From Pseudomonas sp. Root71 (GTDB taxonomy: Bacteria > Pseudomonadota > Gammaproteobacteria > Pseudomonadales > Pseudomonadaceae): a stretch of 64,000 nucleotides of DNA. The position numbers were made by a program, and so were the translations under genes. Under the pieces are notes generated by a model, which had not been told where the DNA came from, did not search any database, and saw only the letters and a program-made list of their open reading frames with translations. Within the stretch, counting starts at the first letter, position 1; every line of letters begins with the position of its first letter. Positions 26,602 to 35,234 of the stretch are shown here, piece after piece. The DNA is taken from positions 327,869 to 391,868 of the forward strand of contig NZ_LMHY01000029.1 in assembly GCF_001429045.1 (NCBI RefSeq). Reading direction: 5' to 3'.

Positions 26602-27026
26602 AATTCCGCCGCAAACCACGGGAAACGGTGGACATCAACCTCGCGTCGCTGATCGACGTGGTGTTCATCCTGCTGTTGTTTTTTGTCGTGACCACCACCT
26701 TCACCCGTGAAACCCAGCTACGCGTCGATCTGCCGGAAGCCGTCAGCGGCGCGCCGGCCGACGATCAGAACAAGTCATTGGACATCGCCATCAGCGCCGA
26801 CGGCGTGTTCTCGGTGAACAACCGGATTTTGCCGAAAAGCGACCTGGCTTCGCTGATGGACGCGCTGCAAAAAGAAGCCAATGGCGACACCAGCCGACCG
26901 CTGTCCATCAGCGCTGACGGCAAGACTGCGCATCAGTCCGTGGTGACAGCCATGGATGCAGCCGGCAAGCTCGGCTTCAGTCATTTGCGCATGACCACCA
27001 TCGAGGCGGCGCCCCCGGCGCCCTGA
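26598..27026 (+). CDS. exbD: ExbD/TolR-family protein
   Basis: 142 residues: short cytoplasmic start, one membrane helix with the motor aspartate (INLASLIDVVFILLLFFVVTTTF) and a periplasmic domain. GTG start overlaps the exbB stop by four bases, and its own stop overlaps the lpxK start by one. This coupling with a lipid A gene suggests an envelope role, as inference. Confidence 0.92.
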   Translation: MKFRRKPRETVDINLASLIDVVFILLLFFVVTTTFTRETQLRVDLPEAVSGAPADDQNKSLDIAISADGVFSVNNRILPKSDLASLMDALQKEANGDTSRPLSISADGKTAHQSVVTAMDAAGKLGFSHLRMTTIEAAPPAP

Positions 27027-28036
27027 TGGCCATGTCCGATCGATTGCTCGCCGCGTGGTACGCAGGTCATCCGGCCCTGAAACTGCTGCAGCCGCTGGAA
27101 TGGTTGTACCGGCGCGTGGTCATGAACAAGCGCAAGCGCTTTCTGGCGGGTGAGGGCGAGATCTATCAGCCGCCGGTGCCGCTGATCGTGGTCGGCAACA
27201 TCACCGTGGGTGGCACCGGCAAGACGCCGCTGATTCTGTGGATGATCGACCACTGCCAGCGCAGCGGCCTGCGGGTCGGCGTGGTCAGCCGGGGCTACGG
27301 CGCCAAACCGCCGCAATTGCCATGGCGGGTCGAGGCCGAGCACAGCGCCGACGTCGCCGGTGACGAGCCGTTGCTGATCGTCCAGCGCACAGGCGTGCCG
27401 CTGATGATCGACCCCAATCGCAGCAATGCCGTCAAAGCCTTGCTGGCCAGCGAGCCGCTGGACCTGATCCTGTCCGACGACGGCATGCAGCACTACCGCC
27501 TGGCCCGTGACCTGGAACTGGTGCTGATCGATGCCGCCCGCGGCCTGGGCAACCGCCGTTGCCTGCCTGCCGGGCCATTGCGTGAGCCGGTCGAGCGTCT
27601 GCAAAGCGTCGACGCGGTGCTCTACAATGGTGCCGCATCTGACCGAGATGATGGATTTGCCTTCCAGTTGCAACCCACCGCGCTGGTCAACCTGCGCAGC
27701 GGCGAACGACGTCCCCTTGACTACTTCCCCAGCGGCCAGGCCCTGCACGCGGTGGCCGGCATCGGCAATCCGCAACGTTTCTTCAAGACCCTCGAAACGC
27801 TACACTGGCAGCCGGTTCCACATGCGTTTGCCGACCACGCCGAATACAGCGTGCAGGCGTTGAATTTCACGCCGTCATTGCCGTTGGTGATGACGGAAAA
27901 GGACGCGGTGAAATGCCGTGCCTTTGCCGCCGCCGACTGGTGGTACCTGGCGGTCGATGCCGTGCCGTCGCCGGCCTTCGTGGCCTGGTTCGACACACAG
28001 TTGATGCGCCTGCTGCCGGCTCGTTTGTTGCCTTAA
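27026..28036 (+). CDS. lpxK: tetraacyldisaccharide 4'-kinase
   Basis: 336 residues with the LpxK P-loop VVGNITVGGTGKTPL (residues 55-69), VGVVSRGYG, GDEPLLIVQRTGVP and ILSDDGMQHYRLARDLELVLID. It phosphorylates the lipid A disaccharide precursor to lipid IVA at the inner membrane. An N-terminal hydrophobic/basic segment is consistent with membrane association. It is translationally coupled to exbD. Confidence 0.95.
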   Translation: MAMSDRLLAAWYAGHPALKLLQPLEWLYRRVVMNKRKRFLAGEGEIYQPPVPLIVVGNITVGGTGKTPLILWMIDHCQRSGLRVGVVSRGYGAKPPQLPWRVEAEHSADVAGDEPLLIVQRTGVPLMIDPNRSNAVKALLASEPLDLILSDDGMQHYRLARDLELVLIDAARGLGNRRCLPAGPLREPVERLQSVDAVLYNGAASDRDDGFAFQLQPTALVNLRSGERRPLDYFPSGQALHAVAGIGNPQRFFKTLETLHWQPVPHAFADHAEYSVQALNFTPSLPLVMTEKDAVKCRAFAAADWWYLAVDAVPSPAFVAWFDTQLMRLLPARLLP

Positions 28037-28060
28037 CTCCGTTTTTTCCAGGGAATGCTC

Positions 28061-28246
28061 ATGGACACCAAATTGCTCGATATCCTCGCTTGCCCGGTCT
28101 GCAAAGGCCCGCTCAAGCTCAGCGCCGACAAGACCGAGCTGATCAGCAAGGGTGCAGGCCTGGCCTACCCGATTCGCGACGGCATCCCGGTGATGCTCGA
28201 ATCCGAAGCGCGCACCCTGACCACCGACGAGCGCCTGGATAAATGA
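28061..28246 (+). CDS. Trm112-like small protein
   Basis: 61 residues (MDTKLLDILACPVCKGPLKL...GLAYPIRDGIPVMLESEAR), the YcaR/Trm112 pattern. A CPxC pair is seen, while the second cysteine pair of classical Trm112 is absent. It lies between lpxK and kdsB and overlaps kdsB by four bases, a position shared with E. coli ycaR. AGGGA 6 bases before the ATG at 28061 decides the start. Function in bacteria is unclear. Confidence 0.9.
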   Translation: MDTKLLDILACPVCKGPLKLSADKTELISKGAGLAYPIRDGIPVMLESEARTLTTDERLDK

Positions 28247-29007
28247 CCACAGCCTTTACCGTCGTCATTCCATCGCGTTACGCCTCCACCCGCCTGCCGG
28301 GCAAGCCGCTGCTGCTGATCGCCGGCAAGCCGATGATCCAGCACGTCTGGGAACAGGCGAGTAAAAGCAGCGCCGGGCGTGTGGTGGTGGCCACCGACGA
28401 CGCGCGCATCGTCGAGGCCTGCAAAGGCTTTGGTGCCGAAGTGGTACTGACCCGTGAAGACCACAACTCCGGCACTGATCGCCTGGCCGAAGTCGCGATG
28501 AAGCTGGGCCTGGCGCCCGACGCCATCGTGGTCAACGTCCAGGGCGACGAGCCGCTGATCCCGCCGAGCGTGATCGATCAGGTCGCCGCCAACCTGGCGG
28601 CCCACGCCGAAGCGCGCATGGCCACCCTGGCCGAGCCGATCGAAGACGCGGACACCCTGTTCAATCCCAACGTGGTCAAGGTCGTCAGCGACCTCAATGG
28701 CCTGGCGCTGACGTTCAGTCGTTCCACTTTGCCTTGGGCGCGGGATGCATTCGCCGTGAACCCTGAGCAGTTGCCCGAAGGTGTGCCGTATCGCCGCCAT
28801 ATCGGTATCTATGCCTACCGCGCCGGTTTCCTCCAGGATTTCGTCAGCTGGGGCCCATGCTGGCTGGAAAACACCGAGTGCCTGGAACAGCTGCGTGCGC
28901 TGTGGCACGGCGTGCGGATCCACGTGGCCGACGCACTGATCGCGCCGCCAGCCGGCGTCGATACCGTTGAAGACCTTGAGCGCGTTCGTCGCCTGCTGGA
29001 GGCGTGA
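28243..29007 (+). CDS. kdsB: CMP-Kdo synthetase
   Basis: 254 residues. A nucleotidyltransferase with VVIPSRYASTRLPGKPL at the N-terminus, VVVATDD, VVNVQGDEPLIPP and YRRHIGIYAYRAGFL. It activates Kdo with CTP for lipopolysaccharide inner-core synthesis and so works in the same pathway as lpxK. Overlaps by four bases upstream and one base downstream. Confidence 0.95.
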   Translation: MTTAFTVVIPSRYASTRLPGKPLLLIAGKPMIQHVWEQASKSSAGRVVVATDDARIVEACKGFGAEVVLTREDHNSGTDRLAEVAMKLGLAPDAIVVNVQGDEPLIPPSVIDQVAANLAAHAEARMATLAEPIEDADTLFNPNVVKVVSDLNGLALTFSRSTLPWARDAFAVNPEQLPEGVPYRRHIGIYAYRAGFLQDFVSWGPCWLENTECLEQLRALWHGVRIHVADALIAPPAGVDTVEDLERVRRLLEA

Positions 29008-29471
29008 TGCGGGTTCTGTTTGTCTGCCTGGGCAACATCTGCCGTTCCCCCACGGCCGAAGGCGTGCTGCGGCATAAACTGCGCGAGGCCGGCCTGGCCG
29101 ATCAAGTTGAAGTGGCCTCCGCCGGCACCGGTGACTGGCATGTCGGCAAGGCGCCGGACAAGCGCAGTCAGGCAGCGGCGAAGCTGCGCGGTTATGACTT
29201 GTCCGCCCAGCGCGCCCGGCAAGTCAGCCGTGCCGATTTCGCCACCTACGACCTGATCCTGGCGATGGACAATAGCAACCTGCGCAACCTCAAGGCCTTG
29301 CAGCCGGCCAAGGGCAAGGCCGAACTCGACCTGTTCCTGCGTCGCTACCAGTCGCCGGTCGATGAAGTGCCGGATCCGTACTATGACGGCGAGCAGGGCT
29401 TCGAGCAGGTGCTGGACCTGATCGAACGCGCCAGTGATTTGCTGGTGATCGAATTGAAGGGACGGTTATGA
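29007..29471 (+). CDS. low-molecular-weight protein tyrosine phosphatase
   Basis: 154 residues with the catalytic loop CLGNICRS at residues 8-15 (Cys8, Arg14) and the acid DPYYDGE near residue 120. It removes phosphate from phosphotyrosine; partners may be tyrosine kinases of polysaccharide synthesis, but none is encoded nearby. One-base overlap with kdsB, four with murB. Confidence 0.93.
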   Translation: MRVLFVCLGNICRSPTAEGVLRHKLREAGLADQVEVASAGTGDWHVGKAPDKRSQAAAKLRGYDLSAQRARQVSRADFATYDLILAMDNSNLRNLKALQPAKGKAELDLFLRRYQSPVDEVPDPYYDGEQGFEQVLDLIERASDLLVIELKGRL

Positions 29472-30487
29472 GTTTGCAGGTTCAATCGCAGGTTTCGCTC
29501 AAGCCGTTCAACAGCTTTGGCGTGGATGTCCAGGCCCGGTTCTTTGCCGAGGCCCATAGCGACGCCGATGTGCGCGAAGCCTTGGCCTACGGGCTGGAGC
29601 GCAAGGTCCCGGTGCTGGTGATCGGCGGCGGCAGCAACCTGCTGCTGACGGCGGATATCGATTCACTGGTGCTGCGCATGGCCACCCGCGGGAGTCGCGT
29701 GCTGAGCGATGAGGGCGGTAAAGTGGTGGTCGAGGCCGAGGCGGGCGAGCCCTGGCATCCTTTTGTGCAACACACACTGTCCATGGGTTTGTCCGGTCTG
29801 GAAAACCTCAGCCTGATTCCCGGCACTGTCGGTGCGGCACCAATGCAGAACATTGGCGCTTATGGGGTCGAGATCAAGGACGTCTTCGCCGGCCTCACTG
29901 CCCTCGATCGCCAGACCGGCGAACTGCGCGATTTCACATTGCAAGAGTGCAACTTCGCTTACCGCGACAGCCTGTTCAAACAGGAGCCGGGGCGCTGGTT
30001 GATCCTGCGCGTACGTTTCGCCCTCGACCGCGCCGCGCATCTGCACCTGGAGTACGGCCCGGTGCGTCAGCGCCTGACCGAACAGGGCATCGAGCATCCG
30101 ACCGCCAGCGATGTCAGCCAGGCCATTTGCAGCATCCGCAACGAAAAACTTCCGGACCCGGCCGTACTCGGCAATGCCGGCAGCTTCTTCAAGAACCCTT
30201 TGGTGTCGGCGGCGCTGGCTGCACGACTCAAGGGCGAATACCCCGACCTGGTGGCCTATGCGCAACCCGACGGGCAGATGAAGCTGGCCGCCGGTTGGCT
30301 GATCGAGCGGGCAGGGTGGAAGGGGTTCCGTGAGGCTGATGCTGGCGTGCATAAATTGCAGGCGCTGGTGCTGGTCAATTATGGCGGCGCGACGGGCCTG
30401 CAACTGCTGAACCTGGCGCAGCGCATCCAGAAAGACATTTCCGAGCGTTTCCATGTCGATCTGGAAATGGAGCCAAACCGCTATTGA
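29468..30487 (+). CDS. murB: UDP-N-acetylenolpyruvylglucosamine reductase
   Basis: 339 residues, the long E. coli-type MurB: FAD-binding NTFG-equivalent (LKPFNSFGVDVQARFF), VLVIGGGSNLLL, LSGLENLSLIPGTVGAAPMQNIGAYGVEIKD and PAVLGNAGSFFKNPLV carrying the catalytic serine. It makes UDP-MurNAc for peptidoglycan. It is the last gene of the comEC-murB run and is closed by the terminator at 30517. Confidence 0.95.
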   Translation: MSLQVQSQVSLKPFNSFGVDVQARFFAEAHSDADVREALAYGLERKVPVLVIGGGSNLLLTADIDSLVLRMATRGSRVLSDEGGKVVVEAEAGEPWHPFVQHTLSMGLSGLENLSLIPGTVGAAPMQNIGAYGVEIKDVFAGLTALDRQTGELRDFTLQECNFAYRDSLFKQEPGRWLILRVRFALDRAAHLHLEYGPVRQRLTEQGIEHPTASDVSQAICSIRNEKLPDPAVLGNAGSFFKNPLVSAALAARLKGEYPDLVAYAQPDGQMKLAAGWLIERAGWKGFREADAGVHKLQALVLVNYGGATGLQLLNLAQRIQKDISERFHVDLEMEPNRY

Positions 30488-30516
30488 GAACGCCCCCTAA
30501 GCTTCCAGGACAGATC

Positions 30517-30555
30517 AAAAAGCCCTGCACAATGTTTATTGTGCAGGGCTTTTTT
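30517..30555 (+). terminator. Rho-independent terminator after murB
   Basis: A 17-bp perfect stem (AAAAAGCCCTGCACAAT and complement), GTTT loop and a T-run. Strong terminator for the comEC-to-murB genes; its A-rich left side would also work on the other strand. Confidence 0.93.
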
Positions 30556-30736
30556 GTTAATGCTCGGTTAACTTAGTCAGCTAACGATGCACACTCTTGC
30601 TCCACCAAAGGCCCGGTGCAGACCGTTTTCGTCTGTACAAGAGAGCCCATTAGCCTGAGTCGATCTGCGTGCGACCCACCGAGATCCAGCGGCAGATTGC
30701 TCGACCCCATCACTCAAGATCTATGCGGGCGTGCCC

Positions 30737-31207
30737 ATGATTACCCTGAAACTCAATGGTCAAGACCATCAACTCGACGTCACCGAGGACATGCCGTTGC
30801 TCTGGGCAATCCGCGATGTGGCCGGTTACAACGGCACCAAATTCGGTTGCGGCATGGGCCTGTGCGGCGCCTGCACCATTCATATCGAAGGGGCTCCGGC
30901 ACGCAGTTGCATCACGCCCATCGGTTCTGTCGTCGGGCAGAATGTCAGCACCATCGACAACCTGCACGCCGACCCGATCGGCAAAGTCGTGCAGCAAGCC
31001 TGGCTCGACACGGCAGTGGCCCAATGTGGCTTCTGCCAGGGCGGGCAAATCATGTCGGCGACAGCGCTGCTCAAGACCCATCCGAACCCGAGCGACGAGC
31101 AGATCGAGGAAGCCATGGTCGGCAACATCTGCCGCTGCGGCACCTACAATCGCATCAAGACCGCGATCCGCCAGGCCTCCACTCACCTGAAGGAGGCCAA
31201 GGCATGA
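30737..31207 (+). CDS. molybdenum hydroxylase small subunit, 2Fe-2S (IorA-like)
   Basis: 156 residues with a plant-ferredoxin cluster site (FGCGMGLCGACTIH, residues about 37-50) and the second 2Fe-2S site (CGFCQGGQIM ... GNICRCGTYNRI). This is the isoquinoline 1-oxidoreductase alpha-subunit type. It passes electrons from the Mo subunit encoded next. It has no signal peptide, while the large subunit has a Tat signal, so co-export in the folded complex is likely. The ATG at 30737 is used although its binding site is weak. Four-base overlap downstream. Confidence 0.9.
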   Translation: MITLKLNGQDHQLDVTEDMPLLWAIRDVAGYNGTKFGCGMGLCGACTIHIEGAPARSCITPIGSVVGQNVSTIDNLHADPIGKVVQQAWLDTAVAQCGFCQGGQIMSATALLKTHPNPSDEQIEEAMVGNICRCGTYNRIKTAIRQASTHLKEAKA

Positions 31208-33525
31208 GCCGGTTACCGAATGATTTCGCCCTGAGCAACCTTAGTCGCCGTGGTTTTCTGAAAGGCGTGGGCGCCACCAGCGCGCTGGTTTTGGCGGCGA
31301 GCTGGGGCTGGCAAGACGCTTTTGCCGAGGACAAAGAGAAAAAGTTCGGTGCCGACGGCATGCCTCACGGTTGGGTCGACGATCCGAAAGTCTATGTGAG
31401 CATCGCCGCCGATGGCACGGTGACCGTGATCTGCAATCGCTCGGAGATGGGCCAGGGCGTGCGCACCAGCCTGACCATGGTGGTGGCCGATGAACTGGAG
31501 GCCGATTGGGCAAGGGTCAAAGTACAGCAGGCCCCCGGCGATGAAGTACGTTTCGGCAACCAGGACACCGACGGCTCGCGCAGCATGCGTCACTGGTACG
31601 AGCCGATGCGTCGCTGCGGTGCCGCTGCGCGGGCCATGCTGGAACAGGCTGCCGCCGACCAGTGGAAAGTGTCCGTCGGCGAGTGCCATGCGCAACTTCA
31701 TAAAGTCATCCATAAACCGTCGGGTCGTGAGCTGGGCTATGGAGCCCTGGCCGCCGCTGCTGGCGCTTTGGCCGTGCCGGCGCGCGACAGCCTGAGACTC
31801 AAGCAACCTTCGGAATTTCGATATATCGGCAAGGAAGGCACCAAGGCCATCGACGGTGAAGACATCGTCAACGGTCGTGCGGTGTACGGCGCCGACGTGC
31901 ATGTCGACGGCATGCTGTACGCGACCATTGCGCGGCCGACGGTGTATGGCGGCAAGGTCAAAAGCTTCGATGGCAGCGCGGCGATGAAAGTCCCCGGCGT
32001 GCTCAAGGTGCTGCAGATCGAAAGCCGTCCGTTGCCTTCGGAGTTCCAACCCTTGGGCGGCATTGCCGTGGTGGCGAGCAATACCTGGGCGGCGATCAAG
32101 GGCCGCGAGGCACTGAAAATCGAGTGGGACGACGGCCCCAACGCCAGCTACGACTCGATTGCTTACCGCAAGGAGCTCGAAGCTGCCTCGCTCAAGCCGG
32201 GCAAGGTGGTGCGTAATGCCGGCAACATTGAAGAGGCCATGGCCAGCGCCGATAGCACCCTGGAAGCCTCCTACTACTTGCCGCATCTGTCACAGTCGCC
32301 GATGGAGCCGATGGTCGCCATTGCGCGGTTCAAGGACGGTGCGTGCGAAGCCTGGGGGCCGAGCCAGGCGCCGCAGGTCACCCGGGAGCGGATCGGCGAG
32401 CGCCTGGGCCTGTCGTTCGACAAAGTCACGTTCAACGTGACCCTGCTCGGTGGCGGATTCGGGCGCAAGTCCAAGCCTGACTTCATCATCGAAGCCGCCA
32501 TCCTCGCCAAGGAGTTCCCCGGCAAAGCGGTGCGGGTGCAATGGACTCGTGAAGACGACATCCACTATTCCTACTTCCACACCGTGTCGGCCGAATATCT
32601 CAAGGCCAGCCTGAACAAGGATGGCCTGCCGTCCGGCTGGTTGCACCGTACGGTGGCGCCGAGCATCACTGCGTTGTTTGCGCCGGGCATGAACCATGAG
32701 GCGGCGTTCGAGTTGGGCATGGGGTTCACCAACATGGCGTATGCGATTCCCAACATTCGCCTGGAGAACCCCGAGGCAACGGTGCATACCCGGGTGGGTT
32801 GGTATCGCTCGGTGTCGAACATTCCCCATGGCTTCGCGATCCAGAGTTTTATCGATGAACTGGCGCACAAGGCCGGGCAGGACCCGCTGAAGTACCAGAT
32901 CAGATTGCTCGGCCCGGACCGTCAGATCGATCCGCGCACCTTGAGTGAAGAGTGGAACTACGGCGAGTCCCCCGAGCGTTATCCGATCGACACCGCGCGC
33001 CTGCGCACGGTATTGGAGACCGCCGCCAAAGCCGCCGGTTGGGGGCGTGAGTTGCCCAAGGGGCGCGGCCTTGGCCTGGCGGTGCATTACAGCTTCGTGA
33101 CCTATGTGGCGGCGGTGATCGAGGTGGAGGTCAAGGACGACGGCACCTTGGTCGTGCACAAGGCGGATATTGCGGTGGATTGCGGTCCGCAGATCAACCC
33201 CGAACGGATTCGCTCGCAGTTCGAGGGCGCCTGCGTCATGGGCCTGGGCAACGCGGTGCTGGGAGAGATCAGCTTCAAGGACGGCAAGGTCCAGCAGGAT
33301 AACTTCCATATGTACGAAGTGGCGCGCATGTCCCTGGCGCCGAAGGAAGTGGCGGTGCATCTGGTGACGCCGCCGGGCAACGTGCCGTTGGGCGGTGTGG
33401 GTGAACCGGGTGTGCCACCGATTGCGCCGGCCCTGTGCAATGCGATCTTTGCTGCCACTGGCAAACGCATTCGCAATCTGCCGGTTCGTTATCAGCTGTC
33501 GGGTTGGCAGAAGGCCGACGCCTGA
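31204..33525 (+). CDS. molybdenum hydroxylase large subunit (IorB-like), Tat-exported
   Basis: 773 residues. The Tat signal LSRRGFLKGVGATSALVLAAS opens the protein; the molybdopterin-binding aldehyde-oxidase/xanthine-dehydrogenase domains follow (NRSEMGQGVRTSLTMVVADELEADW; SQSPMEPMVAIARF; LLGGGFGRKSKPDF; PLGGVGEPGVPPIAPAL with the catalytic Glu in GVGEPG). It oxidises an aldehyde or N-heterocycle; the substrate is not predictable. No cytochrome c subunit is encoded beside it, so the electron acceptor is open. The ATG at 31204 overlaps the small-subunit stop. Confidence 0.9.
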   Translation: MSRLPNDFALSNLSRRGFLKGVGATSALVLAASWGWQDAFAEDKEKKFGADGMPHGWVDDPKVYVSIAADGTVTVICNRSEMGQGVRTSLTMVVADELEADWARVKVQQAPGDEVRFGNQDTDGSRSMRHWYEPMRRCGAAARAMLEQAAADQWKVSVGECHAQLHKVIHKPSGRELGYGALAAAAGALAVPARDSLRLKQPSEFRYIGKEGTKAIDGEDIVNGRAVYGADVHVDGMLYATIARPTVYGGKVKSFDGSAAMKVPGVLKVLQIESRPLPSEFQPLGGIAVVASNTWAAIKGREALKIEWDDGPNASYDSIAYRKELEAASLKPGKVVRNAGNIEEAMASADSTLEASYYLPHLSQSPMEPMVAIARFKDGACEAWGPSQAPQVTRERIGERLGLSFDKVTFNVTLLGGGFGRKSKPDFIIEAAILAKEFPGKAVRVQWTREDDIHYSYFHTVSAEYLKASLNKDGLPSGWLHRTVAPSITALFAPGMNHEAAFELGMGFTNMAYAIPNIRLENPEATVHTRVGWYRSVSNIPHGFAIQSFIDELAHKAGQDPLKYQIRLLGPDRQIDPRTLSEEWNYGESPERYPIDTARLRTVLETAAKAAGWGRELPKGRGLGLAVHYSFVTYVAAVIEVEVKDDGTLVVHKADIAVDCGPQINPERIRSQFEGACVMGLGNAVLGEISFKDGKVQQDNFHMYEVARMSLAPKEVAVHLVTPPGNVPLGGVGEPGVPPIAPALCNAIFAATGKRIRNLPVRYQLSGWQKADA

Positions 33526-34508
33526 TGGACAGCGCCGATCTGAACGTCCTGCGCAGCGTGTTGCAATGGCATCGCGCCGGTCAGCGGGTGGTGTTGTACA
33601 GCGTGGTCGAAACCTGGGGCACAGCGCCCCGGGCACCCGGCGCCATGCTGGCCTTGCGCGAAGACGGCATGGTGATTGGTTCGGTCTCGGGTGGGTGTGT
33701 CGAAGATGACTTGATTGCCCGGCTGCACGACGGGCGCCTCGCGCTTGACGGGCCGCCGGTGCAATTGATCACCTACGGCGTGACCCGCGAGGAAGCCGCA
33801 CGTTTCGGCTTGCCCTGCGGTGGCACCTTGCGCTTGACCGAGGAGCGTATCGACGATGGGGATTGGGTCGAACAATTACTTGCTCGATGCGAGGCCCATG
33901 AAATCGTTGCCCGTGAACTGAACCTGACCACCGGCAAAGTGATTTTGCAGCCGGCCGGTAAAGCTGACGTGTTGATGTTCGACGGGCAGACGTTGCGAGC
34001 GATCTATGGTCCGCGCTGGCGCTTGCTGCTGATCGGCGCGGGGCAGCTGTCGCGCTATGTGGCGGAAATGGCCCGGCTGCTGGATTTCGAGGTGCTGATT
34101 TGCGATCCGCGTAGCGAGTTCGTCTACGGCTGGGAGGAGCAGCACGGACGATTCGTTTCGGGCATGCCGGATGAGGCGGTATTGAACATCCAGACCGATG
34201 AGCGCACGGCCATCGTGGCCTTGACCCATGATCCGCGTCTGGACGACATGGCGCTGCTCACAGCCCTGGATTCCAGGGCTTTCTACGTCGGGGCGCTGGG
34301 ATCGCGGGTCAACAGCCAGAAGCGCCGGGAAAACCTGGCTCAACTGGGGTTGTCGCAATCGGCGATTGACCGCTTGCATGGTCCGATCGGTTTGCACATC
34401 GGCAGTCATAATCCGGCGGAAATTGCCTTGTCGCTCATGGCGGAAATCGTGGCGGTCAAAAACGGCATCGAACTGAAGCAGAAGAAAACCCTGCGGGAGG
34501 ATGTATGA
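33525..34508 (+). CDS. XdhC/CoxI-family Mo-enzyme maturation factor
   Basis: 327 residues: the XdhC_CoxI N-terminal domain (ETWGTAPRAPGAMLALREDG; GSVSGGCVEDDLI) and a Rossmann-like C-terminal domain (LLIGAGQLSRYVAEMARLLDFEVLICDPR; VALTHDPRLDDMALLTALDSRAFYVGALGSR). It loads or sulfurates the molybdenum cofactor of the hydroxylase encoded upstream. One-base overlap with the large-subunit gene. Confidence 0.92.
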   Translation: MDSADLNVLRSVLQWHRAGQRVVLYSVVETWGTAPRAPGAMLALREDGMVIGSVSGGCVEDDLIARLHDGRLALDGPPVQLITYGVTREEAARFGLPCGGTLRLTEERIDDGDWVEQLLARCEAHEIVARELNLTTGKVILQPAGKADVLMFDGQTLRAIYGPRWRLLLIGAGQLSRYVAEMARLLDFEVLICDPRSEFVYGWEEQHGRFVSGMPDEAVLNIQTDERTAIVALTHDPRLDDMALLTALDSRAFYVGALGSRVNSQKRRENLAQLGLSQSAIDRLHGPIGLHIGSHNPAEIALSLMAEIVAVKNGIELKQKKTLREDV

Positions 34509-35095
34509 GCAAGTCCATTGGCGTCATCGTGTTGGCGGCGGGGCAGGGCAGTCGATTTCGCCAGGTGGCGGGTGCCGAAAAGGATAAATTGGTGGCCGAT
34601 TGCACCGGGCGTGACGGCGTGGTGCGGTCCGTCATCGAGCACACGTTGGTCAACCTGCCGGCGGTGCTGGACAAGCGCGTGCTGGTGACCACTGCTGACC
34701 GCCCGCAAGTGATTCGCATGGCCCAGGCCTATGGCTGCGAGATTGTACTGATCGAATCGACGGGAATGGGCGACAGCATTGCCGCGGGAGTCGCTGCCTG
34801 CAAGCAGCTCGATGGCTGGTTGATGGTGCTGGGAGATATGCCGTTCATTCTGCCATCCAGTATCGAGCAGGTGGTGACAGGTATTGGCGATGACTGTATC
34901 AGTGTGCCCGTGCAGGACGGCGAATACGGGCATCCGGTCGGCTTCGGACGGGACTTCGCGGCGGGGTTGATGGCGCTATCGGGGGATCGCGGCGCCAAGC
35001 CGTTGTTCGCCCAGGGGCGGGTGGTTGAGGTTGCGGTGAATGATCCCGGGGTTTTGTGGGATGTGGATGTGCCGCAGAAATTGGTTTTTGAGTGA
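34505..35095 (+). CDS. molybdenum cofactor cytidylyltransferase-like protein (MocA type)
   Basis: 196 residues with the nucleotidyltransferase start IGVIVLAAGQGSRFRQ, VLVTTADRP, WLMVLGDMPFI and GHPVGFGRDF. The MocA family converts Mo-molybdopterin to the cytosine dinucleotide form used by IorAB-type enzymes, which fits the operon. Four-base overlap with the XdhC-like gene. Confidence 0.88.
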   Translation: MSKSIGVIVLAAGQGSRFRQVAGAEKDKLVADCTGRDGVVRSVIEHTLVNLPAVLDKRVLVTTADRPQVIRMAQAYGCEIVLIESTGMGDSIAAGVAACKQLDGWLMVLGDMPFILPSSIEQVVTGIGDDCISVPVQDGEYGHPVGFGRDFAAGLMALSGDRGAKPLFAQGRVVEVAVNDPGVLWDVDVPQKLVFE

Positions 35096-35102
35096 AGTCA
35101 TA

Positions 35103-35169
35103 AAGATCGCAGCCTTCGGCAGCTCCTACGTCGTTCATCTGTAGGAGCTGCCGAAGGCTGCGATCTTTT
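35103..35169. repeat. REPIN, GATCGCAGCC type
   Basis: Two inverted REP arms (AAGATCGCAGCCTTCGGCAG with CTCCTAC, and the exact complement) flank an 11-base spacer. Same family as the elements at 41808 and 55891. It lies eight bases after the mocA-like stop. Confidence 0.92.
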
Positions 35170-35185
35170 GATCTTTACTGAAATA

Positions 35186-35219
35186 AAAAGCCCCGCCTGG
35201 ATCACCAGGCGGGGCTTTT
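35186..35219. terminator. bidirectional terminator between mocA-like gene and rne
   Basis: A 15-bp perfect stem (AAAAGCCCCGCCTGG and complement) with loop ATCA; TTTT on the right and AAAA on the left. Serves the converging mocA-like and rne transcripts. Confidence 0.92.
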
Positions 35220-35234
35220 CATTGGCCGATGGAA

